From Methanoculleus sediminis (GTDB taxonomy: Archaea > Halobacteriota > Methanomicrobia > Methanomicrobiales > Methanoculleaceae), in the NCBI RefSeq assembly GCF_001017125.1, contig NZ_JXOJ01000001.1, positions 328,133 through 392,132 of the forward strand: a stretch of 64,000 nt of DNA, written 5' to 3'. Positions 1-8,228 of this stretch are shown here, piece after piece. A program made the translations under genes and the position numbers. Position 1 is the stretch's first letter; every line of letters begins with the position of its first letter. The notes under the pieces are model-generated. The model was given only the letters and a program-made list of their open reading frames with translations, did not search any database and was not told the DNA's origin.

Positions 1-1020
1 GCCGAGGTACCCGCGGGCCACCCGGGCGTTTCCCGTGATGTTCAGGGCCGCGGACGCGGTAACGACGGCATCGAAGAGCTCGGCACCCGCCGGCTCGAAC
101 CCGGCCAGGGGGAAGAGAACCTCCTCGAAGAACCGCGCCCGCTCGGGAGCGGGGAAGATCATCTCCTCCCCGAGCACGGCGGCCCCTTCGGCGACCGTCG
201 CGAGCGGCGAGGCGAGGGTGACGACCGCGTGCTCGATCCAGCCCCGGGCACGGACAAGCGCCGCCTCCCGGATCGCCCGCATCGTGTGGCGGCCGGGGTA
301 GCCCTCGTGGCAGGCGTAAGCGAGTGTCCGGTCGACGGTGACCGGCAGATCGGCGTTCACCCGGATGAGGCTCGTCCCGTCCCCGAGGTAGCGGATATAG
401 GCTTCCCACGGCTCCCCGGCGGCGTAGCCGATCTCGAGCCGCTCCCCTGCCGGGAGCAGCAGACGTTCAGCCGTCCTGCGGCGGCTTTCGGCAAATGCTG
501 CCGCAAAGACCGGTTCCAGCCCCCCTGGCGGGATGACGAACGAGTTCATGTACGTCCGGTAACGAGCGGAAAGATCGCCGTTTCCGGGGAGACTGGCATC
601 GAGCACTGCATGGAGGCCACCGTACCAGTCGGGGTCGTCACCCGTCGCTGCGATTCCGTAGAGCGCCTCAACCTCGGCATCGAAGGTGGTGCTCTCCCCC
701 GCGAGAATTGCCGCACGGGCTTCGAGCGCCCGGATCATCTCCCGGAGATGGCTGCGACGCATGCGCCCGGCACCGTCCAGACGGTCGGGGTCGATCCTGT
801 CCAGGGTGGCAAGGAGGTCTGCGGCGTACCCGGCGATGCGGTCCGGCGGGACCGTAACCATGAGCGCCTCGTCCCGCACCGCCGCCGGGCCGAAATAAGC
901 ATCCACGAACGCCGGATCGTGTGCCCCGAGCCAGAGCGCGCATTTGACGTAAAATCGCGCCACGGCGTCCATATCCCTGGCCTCGGCGGCGTTCTTCCCG
1001 GTGTAAGTTGAAGGCTCCAT
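1..1020 (-). CDS. DUF885-like putative zinc metallopeptidase, C-terminus cut by window edge
   Basis: The frame is open from an ATG at 1020 to the window edge without a stop (340 codons), so the C-terminus is missing. The start is set by a strong ribosome site, GGAGGTGA at 1025-1032. Around 295-309 the protein reads HEGYPGRH, which resembles the HE-x-x-PG-H-H signature of DUF885-type gluzincin-fold proteins, where His and Glu would bind zinc and activate water; one His of the usual pair is Arg here. The rest is alpha-helical and Ala/Arg/Glu rich with no signal peptide, suggesting a cytoplasmic protein. Substrate unknown. Peptidase activity is an inference from the motif only. It is divergent from the membrane protein at 1123. 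Confidence 0.72.
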   Translation of the reverse strand, partial: MEPSTYTGKNAAEARDMDAVARFYVKCALWLGAHDPAFVDAYFGPAAVRDEALMVTVPPDRIAGYAADLLATLDRIDPDRLDGAGRMRRSHLREMIRALEARAAILAGESTTFDAEVEALYGIAATGDDPDWYGGLHAVLDASLPGNGDLSARYRTYMNSFVIPPGGLEPVFAAAFAESRRRTAERLLLPAGERLEIGYAAGEPWEAYIRYLGDGTSLIRVNADLPVTVDRTLAYACHEGYPGRHTMRAIREAALVRARGWIEHAVVTLASPLATVAEGAAVLGEEMIFPAPERARFFEEVLFPLAGFEPAGAELFDAVVTASAALNITGNARVARGYLG

Positions 1021-1048
1021 CCATCACCTCCTGCTAGATTATGCGCCC

Positions 1049-1069
1049 CACGGCTACTTAACCGCCGTG
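1049..1069. promoter_or_regulatory. Dyad enclosing a TATA-like box between divergent genes
   Basis: CACGGC at 1049-1054 and GCCGTG at 1064-1069 form a perfect inverted repeat whose 9-nt spacer (minus strand GGTTAAGTA) is TATA-like and lies about 25 nt upstream of the ribosome site of the minus-strand metallopeptidase gene. It could be an operator. The call is positional only. Confidence 0.35.
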
Positions 1070-1122
1070 ATCCGCATCCGCCGACAGAGGGTTTAACCGG
1101 TTCCGCGCCAACCTCTGGAGTG

Positions 1123-1671
1123 ATGCACGAGTCGCTCCGGCAGGTCGTCCACCTCATCTTCGGTCTCGGGATCGCGGGTTTCGTCCTCCTCTTCGACCGC
1201 GATCTCGTCCTCTCCGTCCTCGTGCTCGCTCTCTTCGCGGGGTTCATCCTCTCCGACGCCATCTCCCGGGGCTACACCATTCCGGTCGTCTCGCCGATCA
1301 TCGCGGGCCTCGAGCGGCGCGACGCCGCCCCCGGGAAAGGAGCGCTCTTCTTCGCTCTCGGAGCCCTCTTCTGTATTGCTTTCTTTGCAAAAGAGGTCGC
1401 CTTCATGGGGCTCGTCGTGCTCTCGCTCCTCGACAGCGTCACCACCCTTGCCGGCGTCCGGTTCGGCAGAACCCGGATTTATAATCACAAATCGCTCGAA
1501 GGCACGCTCGCCGGGTTCGCGGCGACGGCGATCGTGCTCTCTCTCCTCGTCCCGCCCACAATAACTCTCGCGACCGCGGCGGCTGCGGCCGTCGCCGAAC
1601 TGGCGAGCCCTGTTGACGACAATCTCGTCGTTCCGGTCGTTGCCTGCATCGCCCTCACGCTGCTGCTCTGA
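1123..1671 (+). CDS. Diacylglycerol/polyprenol kinase (SEC59/CdsA-like) family membrane protein
   Basis: A 182-aa polytopic membrane protein with hydrophobic segments at about residues 10-45, 70-105 and 130-182. The segment after residue 110 (DS-x-TTLAG...FGRTRIYNHKSLEGTLAG) matches the cytidylyltransferase/dolichol-kinase superfamily, in which the Asp and the K-S-x-EG motif handle nucleotide and metal. The family phosphorylates dolichol-like or diacylglycerol lipids or makes CDP-lipids, so a role in archaeal polyprenol or archaetidic acid metabolism is likely; the precise substrate cannot be read. A TATA-like GGTTTAACC near 1089 would start transcription close to the ATG. A GTG one codon upstream (1120) is possible, but the ATG is preferred. 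Confidence 0.75.
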   Translation: MHESLRQVVHLIFGLGIAGFVLLFDRDLVLSVLVLALFAGFILSDAISRGYTIPVVSPIIAGLERRDAAPGKGALFFALGALFCIAFFAKEVAFMGLVVLSLLDSVTTLAGVRFGRTRIYNHKSLEGTLAGFAATAIVLSLLVPPTITLATAAAAAVAELASPVDDNLVVPVVACIALTLLL

Positions 1672-1746
1672 AAGCGTTGAACCGCCCGGTTCAATCATTG
1701 TATATACGTCTGTTCCCGATCTCTCTTCCACCAGAGGTGAGGATCG

Positions 1747-2400
1747 ATGAAACGCATCGTTTCAGCAGCCATGATCGTCTTCCTCCTTCTTCCTGGGTTC
1801 GCGGCCGCCGCTTCCGGCGCCCACGACGACCCGGGGGGAGCACAGGCCGGGTATGGCGCGGTAAACGCGACGCCCGCGGGGGAGCAGCAGGTGAGGATCG
1901 AGGAGAACAGAACCGTCCGTGCGGAAGAAGGCAGTGAAACCGCCGGGGAGAGAGTGCAGCAGCGGGCTGCGGAGCATACGCCCCTCCACCCGGGAGATGG
2001 CGCTTCCGATCGGGACCGTGTCAGGCTCGCCGTCCATGCCCTGCTCGCCGCCGGGAACCGGACCGGCGGCATAGGAGAGAACGTCTCCGCCATCGCCCGG
2101 GAGATCAACAACTCGGTCGAGAAGACTGTCCGGGCCGAGGAGCAGATCCGGGCCCGGCATGGGTTCATGCGGTTCCTCTTCGGTGGCGATGCGGAAGCCG
2201 CCCGGTTGATTGAGGAGGAGGCGCAGCGGAACCGGGAGCGGGCCGCGGAACTCGGATACCTGATCGGGAACTGCACCTGCGACGACGCAACCCGGACGAT
2301 GCTCCAGGACCAGGTCCGGACGATCGAACAGGAGCAGGACCGGCTGAGCGTTCTTGCGAGCGAGGAGATGCAGGTTCGCGGCCTCTTCTCCTGGCGGTAA
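1747..2400 (+). CDS. Secreted helical protein of unknown function
   Basis: 217 aa with a clear signal peptide (residues 1-22, MKRIVSAA then a hydrophobic stretch ending AAAASG). The mature part is charged and helical, rich in Glu, Arg and Gln, with likely coiled coil at about 95-205 and a Cys-x-Cys pair (NCTCDDA) near residue 177. Ribosome site GAGGTGAGG at 1735-1743 and TATA (TTGTATATACG, about 1696-1706) support the start. I do not recognise a family. It is likely an extracytoplasmic or cell-wall-associated protein. Confidence 0.7.
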   Translation: MKRIVSAAMIVFLLLPGFAAAASGAHDDPGGAQAGYGAVNATPAGEQQVRIEENRTVRAEEGSETAGERVQQRAAEHTPLHPGDGASDRDRVRLAVHALLAAGNRTGGIGENVSAIAREINNSVEKTVRAEEQIRARHGFMRFLFGGDAEAARLIEEEAQRNRERAAELGYLIGNCTCDDATRTMLQDQVRTIEQEQDRLSVLASEEMQVRGLFSWR

Positions 2401-2414
2401 GGTCCCCCGGTCTT

Positions 2415-3398
2415 TTACTCCCGCTCTTTTTCCCGCCCGCAAAGCCCGAGCCGGTTGCACTCCGGGCAGGTGGTGAAGATCCCGCAATCGGAGCAGTCCT
2501 CACCGGTGCAGGGCTGAACCCGGATCGTGACGTTCGTCCGGGGGAACTCCTGCTTGACGTCGGCCTCCACGCGCTTCACGACTCCGTACGCCTCTTCGAG
2601 GGTTGCGGTTCGCGGGACGACCAGGTGAAAGTCCACGAACCTGTTCGGTCCCGACCGGCGGGTCCGGAGCCGGTGGAAACCGATGACGTCCGTGCAGTGC
2701 TCGCTGATGATCTCCCGTATCCGGTTCTCCTCGTCGGCGGGGAGGCTTCTGTCGACGAGATCTTCGAACGAGCGCCGGATGAGATCGAAGGCCGCCCGCA
2801 GGATGATGGCGGCGACCGCGAGCGCAACGAGCGCATCGAGCACCACAAGACCGGTCAGCCGGATCAGGACGAGCCCGATGACGACCCCGGCGGAGGTATA
2901 GACGTCCGTCCGGAGGTGCCAGGCGTCGCTCTCGAGCGCGATCGATTCGGTCTCCTTCGCCACCGTCATCAGCCGGGAAGAGACGTAGTAATTTACTCCG
3001 GCCGAGAGCAGCATGACGGCGATACCGAGCCCGAGCCCCTCGACGTTCAGTGTCTCCTCGCCACCGAGGAGGTTTCTCGCCGCTTCGTTGATGATCAGGA
3101 GAGCCGCCGCGAGGATCAGGACCGCCTCGAGAAGCCCCGATATGCTCTCGTACTTCCCGTGCCCGAAGGTATGGCACTCGTCGGGGGGCCGGGCCGACTG
3201 GCGAACCGAGAAATAGGCGATGCCCGCGGCAACGAGGTCGATGGCGGAGTGGATCGCTTCGGAGATGATACCGACCGATCCGATGGAGACGCCGACGGCG
3301 AGTTTCGCCGCGACGAGAAACGTGTTCGATACGACCGAGAGGCGTGCGGTCTTCTCTTTGAGCATACCCTCCTGTTCTCCCGGAACGACCGCCGACAT
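2415..3398 (-). CDS. Cation diffusion facilitator (CDF) metal efflux protein with Cys-rich tail
   Basis: 327 aa; the CDF family exports Zn2+, Fe2+, Mn2+ or Co2+/Ni2+ in exchange for protons. About six membrane helices cover residues 20-215. The two H-x-x-x-D metal sites are present: H50/D54 in helix 2 and H161/D165 in helix 5, the latter placing it nearer the Zn/Fe/Mn-type members than to DD-D variants. A cytoplasmic ferredoxin-like domain follows (about 220-295). Unusually the C-terminus (about 298-322) carries seven Cys in the pattern C-x4-C-x2-C-x5-C-x2-C-x5-C, a probable extra metal site. An alternative start is Met12 (3365), where GGAGG sits only 2 nt from the ATG; 3398 has GGAGGGTGA further upstream. 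Confidence 0.88.
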   Translation of the reverse strand: MSAVVPGEQEGMLKEKTARLSVVSNTFLVAAKLAVGVSIGSVGIISEAIHSAIDLVAAGIAYFSVRQSARPPDECHTFGHGKYESISGLLEAVLILAAALLIINEAARNLLGGEETLNVEGLGLGIAVMLLSAGVNYYVSSRLMTVAKETESIALESDAWHLRTDVYTSAGVVIGLVLIRLTGLVVLDALVALAVAAIILRAAFDLIRRSFEDLVDRSLPADEENRIREIISEHCTDVIGFHRLRTRRSGPNRFVDFHLVVPRTATLEEAYGVVKRVEADVKQEFPRTNVTIRVQPCTGEDCSDCGIFTTCPECNRLGLCGREKERE

Positions 3399-3477
3399 AC
3401 CTGATGAGTGTTCACCCTCCCCCGGGATAGGGTTTACGTGCCGGAGGATTCCCGGACGGTGCAGCCCGACCGTCCCC

Positions 3478-4977
3478 TCAATCGACCGTGAGGATAATGA
3501 GCGAGTCGGTTCCCTCGCGCCCGGGAGAGACCCCCTCGGTCAGCACCACGCGCTCACCGGGCGAGATCAGCCCCGAGTCCCGGATCGAGTCGAGGATCGC
3601 CCCGTGCCAGTATTCCTTTTCGCTCCGGATCAGGAACGGGCTTACCCCGTAGGAGAACGCCAGGAACTTGAAGGTGCTCGGGTTCCGGGTGAACGCGAGG
3701 ATCCAGGCCCCGGGCTTGAACCGGGAGATGTTCCTCGGGGTGCTCCCGGAGCGGGTGGGGGTCAGCACGTAGCGGATGCCGAGCGCGTCCAGCGCCTCGA
3801 TGACGTTTAATGAGACGACATCGTTGACGGTGATCTCCTCGCGCCCTTTTCCGCGCCGGAAGTAATCGAGCGGGGTGCACCCGGCCCCGACGAGGAAGCG
3901 CTTCTCTTCGGTCGACCGGGCGATCTTCGCCATCATCGCGACCGTCTCGACCGGATACTTCCCGATCGACGTCTCCTCGGAGAGCATGACGGCATCGGTG
4001 CCGTCGAGGATGGCGTTCGCGACGTCGGTCACCTCCGCCCGGGTGGGCCGGATGTTGTCGGTCATCGACATCAGCATCTGGGTGGCGGTGATCGCCGGCC
4101 GGCCGAGGACGTTGGCTTTCTGGATGATCCGCTTCTGCACCGTGGGAACGTCCTCGATGGGCGTCTGGACGCCGAGATCCCCTCTGGCGATCATGACTCC
4201 GTCGGCCTCCCGGAGGATCTCGTCGACGTTTGCAAGCGCCTCCTGCCGCTCGATCTTTGCGATCACCCGGATGGACTTTCCGGACCGGGCGGCATACTCC
4301 CGGGCCTTCCGGATATCCTCCGCCCGCTGGATGAAGGATATGCTGAAGATGTCGAGCCCCTCGGCAAGCCCGAACTCGATGCACTCGAGGTCGCGTTCGG
4401 TCAGGGCGCTGACCGCGAGGATCCCCTCGCCGCCCACGAGGCTCATCCCCTTGCGCGAGAGGAGGGGGCCGCCGACGATCACCGTCGCCCGGACGTCCCT
4501 TTCGCCGACCTCGTCGACCCGGATCTGGAGGAACCCGTCGCTGAGATAGATGGTGCTCCCCGCCGAGACCAGCTGCGGGAACTGGTCGAAGTCGACGGGG
4601 ATCAGGGAGGGATCGGTCGATGCCGGGCCGGAGACAAGGGTGACGGTCTCGCCCTTCTGGAGCATCATGGGCTCTTCTGCGAGGGTGCCGACCCGGATCT
4701 TCGGTCCCGGCAGGTCGAGCAGGATCGTGACCGGGAGCCCCGTATCCTCCGCGGCGGTCCGGATATTTCGGATGTTCTCGCGGTGCTCGTCGAACGATCC
4801 GTGGGAGAGATTGAGCCGGGCGACGTTCATGCCGGCGAGGATCATCCGGGCGAGCGTCTCCCGGGAGCGCGATGCGGGCCCGATGGTACAGACGATCTTT
4901 GTTTTATGGTCGGGCAGGCTCATCCGCTTCCGTTTCGCCTGCTCGGATATCCGGTGCAGCACCTCTTCGAGCATCAT
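3478..4977 (-). CDS. pyk: Pyruvate kinase
   Basis: 499 aa, within the usual 470-500 range. It transfers phosphate from phosphoenolpyruvate to ADP. The N-terminus after residue 19 (DHKTKIVCTIGPAS) is the family signature; the TIM barrel holds the metal/substrate segment MIARGDLGV and the following TATQMLMSM; a C-terminal allosteric-type domain is present. The ATG at 4977 has GAGGGT 6 nt upstream; the internal Met19 (4923) would give the textbook N-terminus but has no ribosome site. It stands alone between a CDF gene and cbiO. Confidence 0.95.
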   Translation of the reverse strand: MMLEEVLHRISEQAKRKRMSLPDHKTKIVCTIGPASRSRETLARMILAGMNVARLNLSHGSFDEHRENIRNIRTAAEDTGLPVTILLDLPGPKIRVGTLAEEPMMLQKGETVTLVSGPASTDPSLIPVDFDQFPQLVSAGSTIYLSDGFLQIRVDEVGERDVRATVIVGGPLLSRKGMSLVGGEGILAVSALTERDLECIEFGLAEGLDIFSISFIQRAEDIRKAREYAARSGKSIRVIAKIERQEALANVDEILREADGVMIARGDLGVQTPIEDVPTVQKRIIQKANVLGRPAITATQMLMSMTDNIRPTRAEVTDVANAILDGTDAVMLSEETSIGKYPVETVAMMAKIARSTEEKRFLVGAGCTPLDYFRRGKGREEITVNDVVSLNVIEALDALGIRYVLTPTRSGSTPRNISRFKPGAWILAFTRNPSTFKFLAFSYGVSPFLIRSEKEYWHGAILDSIRDSGLISPGERVVLTEGVSPGREGTDSLIILTVD

Positions 4978-5089
4978 GAAGTACCCTCGGGCATCGGCAC
5001 CGGATTAACCTTCTCCCCCGGGGCGGACGGTTGCCGGAAAAACGGGTCTAACGAGGTTACGGAGTTCCCGGAAGACGTTACGATTCCTG

Positions 5090-6295
5090 TTATTCCGGAA
5101 CGCTCTCACGGCCGGGTCGAGGGCTCACGGCTTCTCCTACCGGGGTCACCGCGAGCGTCCTCCCGCTCTCGGCGCTGTACTCCCCGATACGGCGGTGGAC
5201 GTGCTCGACCATGCCCCCGGTGGTGATGATGAGCGAGTTCTCCCCGATGAGGGCTTTTAAGATGCACTTGTCGATGACGCCGTAGGTGTAGTCGAGGAGG
5301 ATCCGTTCCCGGTTGGCGAACTCCTTCGCGCGGGTGCCCATCGCCCCGACGTGCTCGACCGTCCCGTGCTCCACGAGTGCCCGCACCTCGTCGCCGGTGA
5401 TCAGGTCGGCGTTGCAGAGGTATATCCTCCCGGTTCCGTTCCTGGCCGGAGTGTTGCCGTGCATCGCCCGCTCGATCCGGTCGGTGAACTCGAGCACGCT
5501 TTTCGGGGGGACACCCCGGTCGATGACGCGGCGCAGATCGAGTTCGTTGTAGAGGTCGAGGAGAGCGGGGGGTTTCAGCCTGGCGGCTGCGAGGAGGTTG
5601 TGGTCGGAGAAGACCTCCTCCGGCGCCCCCCGGGCGAGGACGCCCCCCCGCTCCATGAGGATGACCGAGTCGGCCCAGCGATAGGCGAGTTCGACATCGT
5701 GGGTGGATACGAGCACCGTCCGGCCGCCGGAGGCGAGTTCGTCGAGGAGTTCCATCACCTCCTCCGAACTTGCGGGGTCGAGCGCGGAGGTCGGTTCATC
5801 GAAGACGAGAACCTCGGGCTGCATCGCGAGGATGCCGGCGATGGCGACCCGTTTCTTTTCGCCGCCGGAGAGGTGGTGGGGCGGCCGCTTCTCGTAGCCC
5901 CGGAGCCCGACGTAGCCGAGCGCGTCCCGCACCGCCTGCCGGACGGCGTCGGGGGGGAGGCCGAGGTTCACCGGCCCGAAGGCCACGTCTTGCTCGACGG
6001 TCGGGGCGACTATCTGGACGTCGGGGTTCTGGAAGACGAACCCGACCCGGCGGCGGAGGTCGCGAAGGCTCCGGTTGTCGTAGGCGAGCGGCCGGCCCTC
6101 GAACCTGATCACGCCGGAGGCCGGACGGAGCATCCCGTTGAGCATCAACAGAAGCGTCGATTTCCCGGCTCCGTTCGGACCGACGAGGGCAGTCTTCGAG
6201 CCCGCCTCGATCCGGACGCTCACCCCGGCGAGCGCGGGGGGGCTGTTTTGGTAGGCGTAGGCAACGTTCTCGGCCTCAAGCAGCGGTGTCGTCAT
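5090..6295 (-). CDS. cbiO: Cobalt ECF transporter ATPase CbiO with C-terminal extension
   Basis: 401 aa. Residues 1-245 form a complete ABC ATPase: Walker A GPNGAGKST (39-47), Q-loop Q89, signature LSGGEKKR (142-149), Walker B VLVFDEP (162-168), switch H199. It powers the CbiMNQ cobalt uptake complex. CbiO proteins are normally about 270-280 aa; here about 120 residues follow, including a compact alpha/beta-looking block (290-370, with IYLCNADLITGDEV and ENSLIITTGGMVEH). The function of the extension is unknown. The true start is the ATG at 6295, overlapping the cbiQ stop by 4 nt (ATGA); a much longer open frame upstream is just the cbiQ region read out of frame. Confidence 0.93.
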   Translation of the reverse strand: MTTPLLEAENVAYAYQNSPPALAGVSVRIEAGSKTALVGPNGAGKSTLLLMLNGMLRPASGVIRFEGRPLAYDNRSLRDLRRRVGFVFQNPDVQIVAPTVEQDVAFGPVNLGLPPDAVRQAVRDALGYVGLRGYEKRPPHHLSGGEKKRVAIAGILAMQPEVLVFDEPTSALDPASSEEVMELLDELASGGRTVLVSTHDVELAYRWADSVILMERGGVLARGAPEEVFSDHNLLAAARLKPPALLDLYNELDLRRVIDRGVPPKSVLEFTDRIERAMHGNTPARNGTGRIYLCNADLITGDEVRALVEHGTVEHVGAMGTRAKEFANRERILLDYTYGVIDKCILKALIGENSLIITTGGMVEHVHRRIGEYSAESGRTLAVTPVGEAVSPRPGRESVPE

Positions 6296-7068
6296 ATGAT
6301 TACCAGGCCCCCGGTGGATAGCGAGACCGCGAGGACTGCCGAGAGGTAGAAGAGGCCGCACGCGAGCGCGGGAACCGATATCGGCCGGGTCTCGCCGGGC
6401 ATGCCGAACCTGCCGTCGTAGCAGCGTGCATCCATTGCGAGCATAAGCGCCTCGCCGCTCTCCCACGTCCTGATGAAGAGTGCTCCGGCAAGCATCCCGA
6501 ACGAGCGCACCGATTCCCGGAACCTGCCGTAACCGAGCCGCATCACCTGCGAACGATAAATCTGGCCCGCCTCCTCGATCAGGATGAAGATGAACCGGTA
6601 GGTGAGCATGGCAAGATCGATGAGGACGGCCGGAACCCTGAGTCTTTGGAGGATGTCGAAGATCTCGGTCATCGGCGTCGTGAGCGCGATGAAGTAGAGC
6701 GAGCACATCCCCCCGAAGACCCGCGCGAGGAGGAGGAGGGCGAGGTTCGCGCCGTCCGCCGTGATTGCGAGGGGCAGATCGGGGACTTCGAGGAGCACCG
6801 TTCCGCCTGCGGTGATGAAGAGGATCGCGGCGATGCTCATCAGTGAAAACGAGACCGGGACGAGGAGGAGCTTCGCGTAGAATCGTGCCGGGATCTTTGC
6901 AAGAGCGAGGACGGCGGCGGTCATCGAGGCCGCGACGAGCAGGGGCGCGACGGGACCCGGCGAAGAGACGCAGAGGAGGATGCTCGCAGTCCCGATGAAA
7001 AGTTTGAGCCCCGGGCTTGTCTCCCGGAGGTTATTGGTCTGGGCAAAGTCTTCGAGCACCTCGTACAT
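6292..7068 (-). CDS. cbiQ: Cobalt ECF transporter transmembrane subunit CbiQ
   Basis: 258 aa, the T-component of the cobalt transporter. It has about five hydrophobic segments (30-70, 95-125, 130-150, 190-215 and the C-terminus) and the coupling-helix region with the family pattern of Arg-rich loop (M-x-A-M-x-A-R at about 215-222: ALMLAMDARCYDG) that contacts CbiO. Starts 40 nt after cbiN and overlaps cbiO by 4 nt, so it is translationally coupled. Confidence 0.93.
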   Translation of the reverse strand: MYEVLEDFAQTNNLRETSPGLKLFIGTASILLCVSSPGPVAPLLVAASMTAAVLALAKIPARFYAKLLLVPVSFSLMSIAAILFITAGGTVLLEVPDLPLAITADGANLALLLLARVFGGMCSLYFIALTTPMTEIFDILQRLRVPAVLIDLAMLTYRFIFILIEEAGQIYRSQVMRLGYGRFRESVRSFGMLAGALFIRTWESGEALMLAMDARCYDGRFGMPGETRPISVPALACGLFYLSAVLAVSLSTGGLVII

Positions 7069-7107
7069 TGCGTCTCCCCCTATCTGTTTGCGGGACTGCC
7101 GGAAAAA

Positions 7108-7407
7108 TCAGGCGGCCTTCCTGTTGCCCCGCCAGTAACCGAAGATGTAACCGATGATCACGGCGCCGATGGCGGCCTGCAGGGCAAAGAGGAGCGACTC
7201 GATCTCACCGCTCGGGGGCTCCCAGAAGGGCTCGATCCAGGGCTCGTAGCCGGAGGCTTCGATGAGCCCGGCGGCCTCGCCGTCGGCCCCGCCCCAGGCT
7301 TCCTCCCCGTCGCCGAGGGTGGCCTGTATCGCGGCGTCCTGAAAGAGAAAGACGGCGGCGAAGATGACGATGAGCGCGGCGACCGCGATCTCCATGCCGT
7401 ACTTCAT
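7108..7407 (-). CDS. cbiN: Cobalt transport accessory subunit CbiN
   Basis: 99 aa with two membrane helices (about 5-25 and 74-94) joined by an extracytoplasmic acidic loop, including EEAWGGADGEA and GYEPWIEPFW, which is the CbiN hallmark. CbiN assists metal loading of CbiM. The ATG overlaps the cbiM stop by 4 nt (7404-7407). Confidence 0.93.
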   Translation of the reverse strand: MKYGMEIAVAALIVIFAAVFLFQDAAIQATLGDGEEAWGGADGEAAGLIEASGYEPWIEPFWEPPSGEIESLLFALQAAIGAVIIGYIFGYWRGNRKAA

Positions 7408-8096
7408 ACCGCGGCCTCCCGGAGTTTCTGGACGGTGCTCTCGGAGAGGAGGTTTAACCGCGTGAGGATCTCGGGTTTGAGCTGGACGATGTACTTGAAG
7501 ACGAGCATGATGATCGCGCCCTCGATGATGGCGAGCGGGACCTGGGTTACGGCGAAGATCGCGGCGAAGGCCGTGAATGCGCCGAGGAATCCGACGGTCC
7601 CCGGGAAGGCGAGCGCGAGCTGGACCGCGGTGACGACGTAGGTGACGAGGTCCGCAAGGGCAGCGGCGATAAAGACCGTGGCGTAGGTGTTCGCACCCGC
7701 CCGGGTTCCGGCCTTATAGACGAGATAGGCGACGGCCGGGCCTGCGATCCCCATCGAGAAGACGTTTGCCCCGAGGGTGGTGATCCCGCCGTGCGCAAGG
7801 AAGATCGCCTGGAAGACCAGAACGATCAGCCCGAGGACGGCGGCGATGCAGGGGCCGAAGAGGATGCCCCCGAGCCCCGTCCCCGTGGGATGGGAGCAGC
7901 TCCCGTTGAACGATGGGATCTTGAGGGAGGAGAGGACGAAGACGAAGGCGCCTGCGACCGCGAGGAGCGGCAGGGTTTCCCGCCTCTCCCGCACGAGTTT
8001 GTTCAGCTGGTACAGTCCGATGGCCACGAAGGGCAGGGAGATGAGAATCCAGATCTCCCACCAGGGGCTTGGTAAGAATCCTTCCATGATGTGCAT
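7404..8096 (-). CDS. cbiM: Cobalt ECF transporter substrate-binding subunit CbiM
   Basis: 230 aa. The N-terminus MHIMEGFLP is the conserved CbiM start: the amino group, His2 and a later His coordinate Co2+ in this family. The later segment SSLKIPSFNGSCSHPTGTGLG carries the conserved SxxHPTGTGLG motif. About six membrane helices. First gene of cbiMNQO, divergent from cfbB/cbiA across 132 bp. GGTGAT precedes the ATG. Nickel instead of cobalt is possible, as CbiM and NikM are homologous; the CbiN partner favours cobalt. Confidence 0.95.
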   Translation of the reverse strand: MHIMEGFLPSPWWEIWILISLPFVAIGLYQLNKLVRERRETLPLLAVAGAFVFVLSSLKIPSFNGSCSHPTGTGLGGILFGPCIAAVLGLIVLVFQAIFLAHGGITTLGANVFSMGIAGPAVAYLVYKAGTRAGANTYATVFIAAALADLVTYVVTAVQLALAFPGTVGFLGAFTAFAAIFAVTQVPLAIIEGAIIMLVFKYIVQLKPEILTRLNLLSESTVQKLREAAV

Positions 8097-8154
8097 GATA
8101 TCACCGGTGGCTGCCGCCGCGAAGGCAAGCAGAACAACTTTGTTTTATGTAAGG

Positions 8155-8166
8155 CAAATTAATTTG
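8155..8166. promoter_or_regulatory. 12-bp perfect palindrome between divergent cbiM and cfbB promoters
   Basis: CAAATTAATTTG is a perfect palindrome placed between the TATA-like box for cbiM (minus strand ACATAAAACAAAG, 8137-8149) and that for cfbB (catatttatc, about 8189-8198). A metal- or corrinoid-responsive operator would suit this position. No cobalamin riboswitch is visible. Confidence 0.4.
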
Positions 8167-8228
8167 ATGTACCCTGGTTATCCCCGGTCATATTTATCTT
8201 CTGCGGTATTCAACACTAGAGGAACGTT

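Noticed and set aside
1093-1731. Long antisense frame opposite the polyprenol kinase-like gene
   Set aside because: The Glu/Arg/Asp-rich translation is the usual shadow of a high-GC hydrophobic gene.
5090-6706. A 538-residue CbiO reading
   Set aside because: The first 137 residues are the cbiQ region in another frame; the ATG at 6295 gives the family N-terminus and the usual 4-nt overlap.
8101-8228. Cobalamin or nickel riboswitch before cbiM or cfbB
   Set aside because: The 132-bp region has no conserved riboswitch box, and the leaders would be only 10-25 nt.
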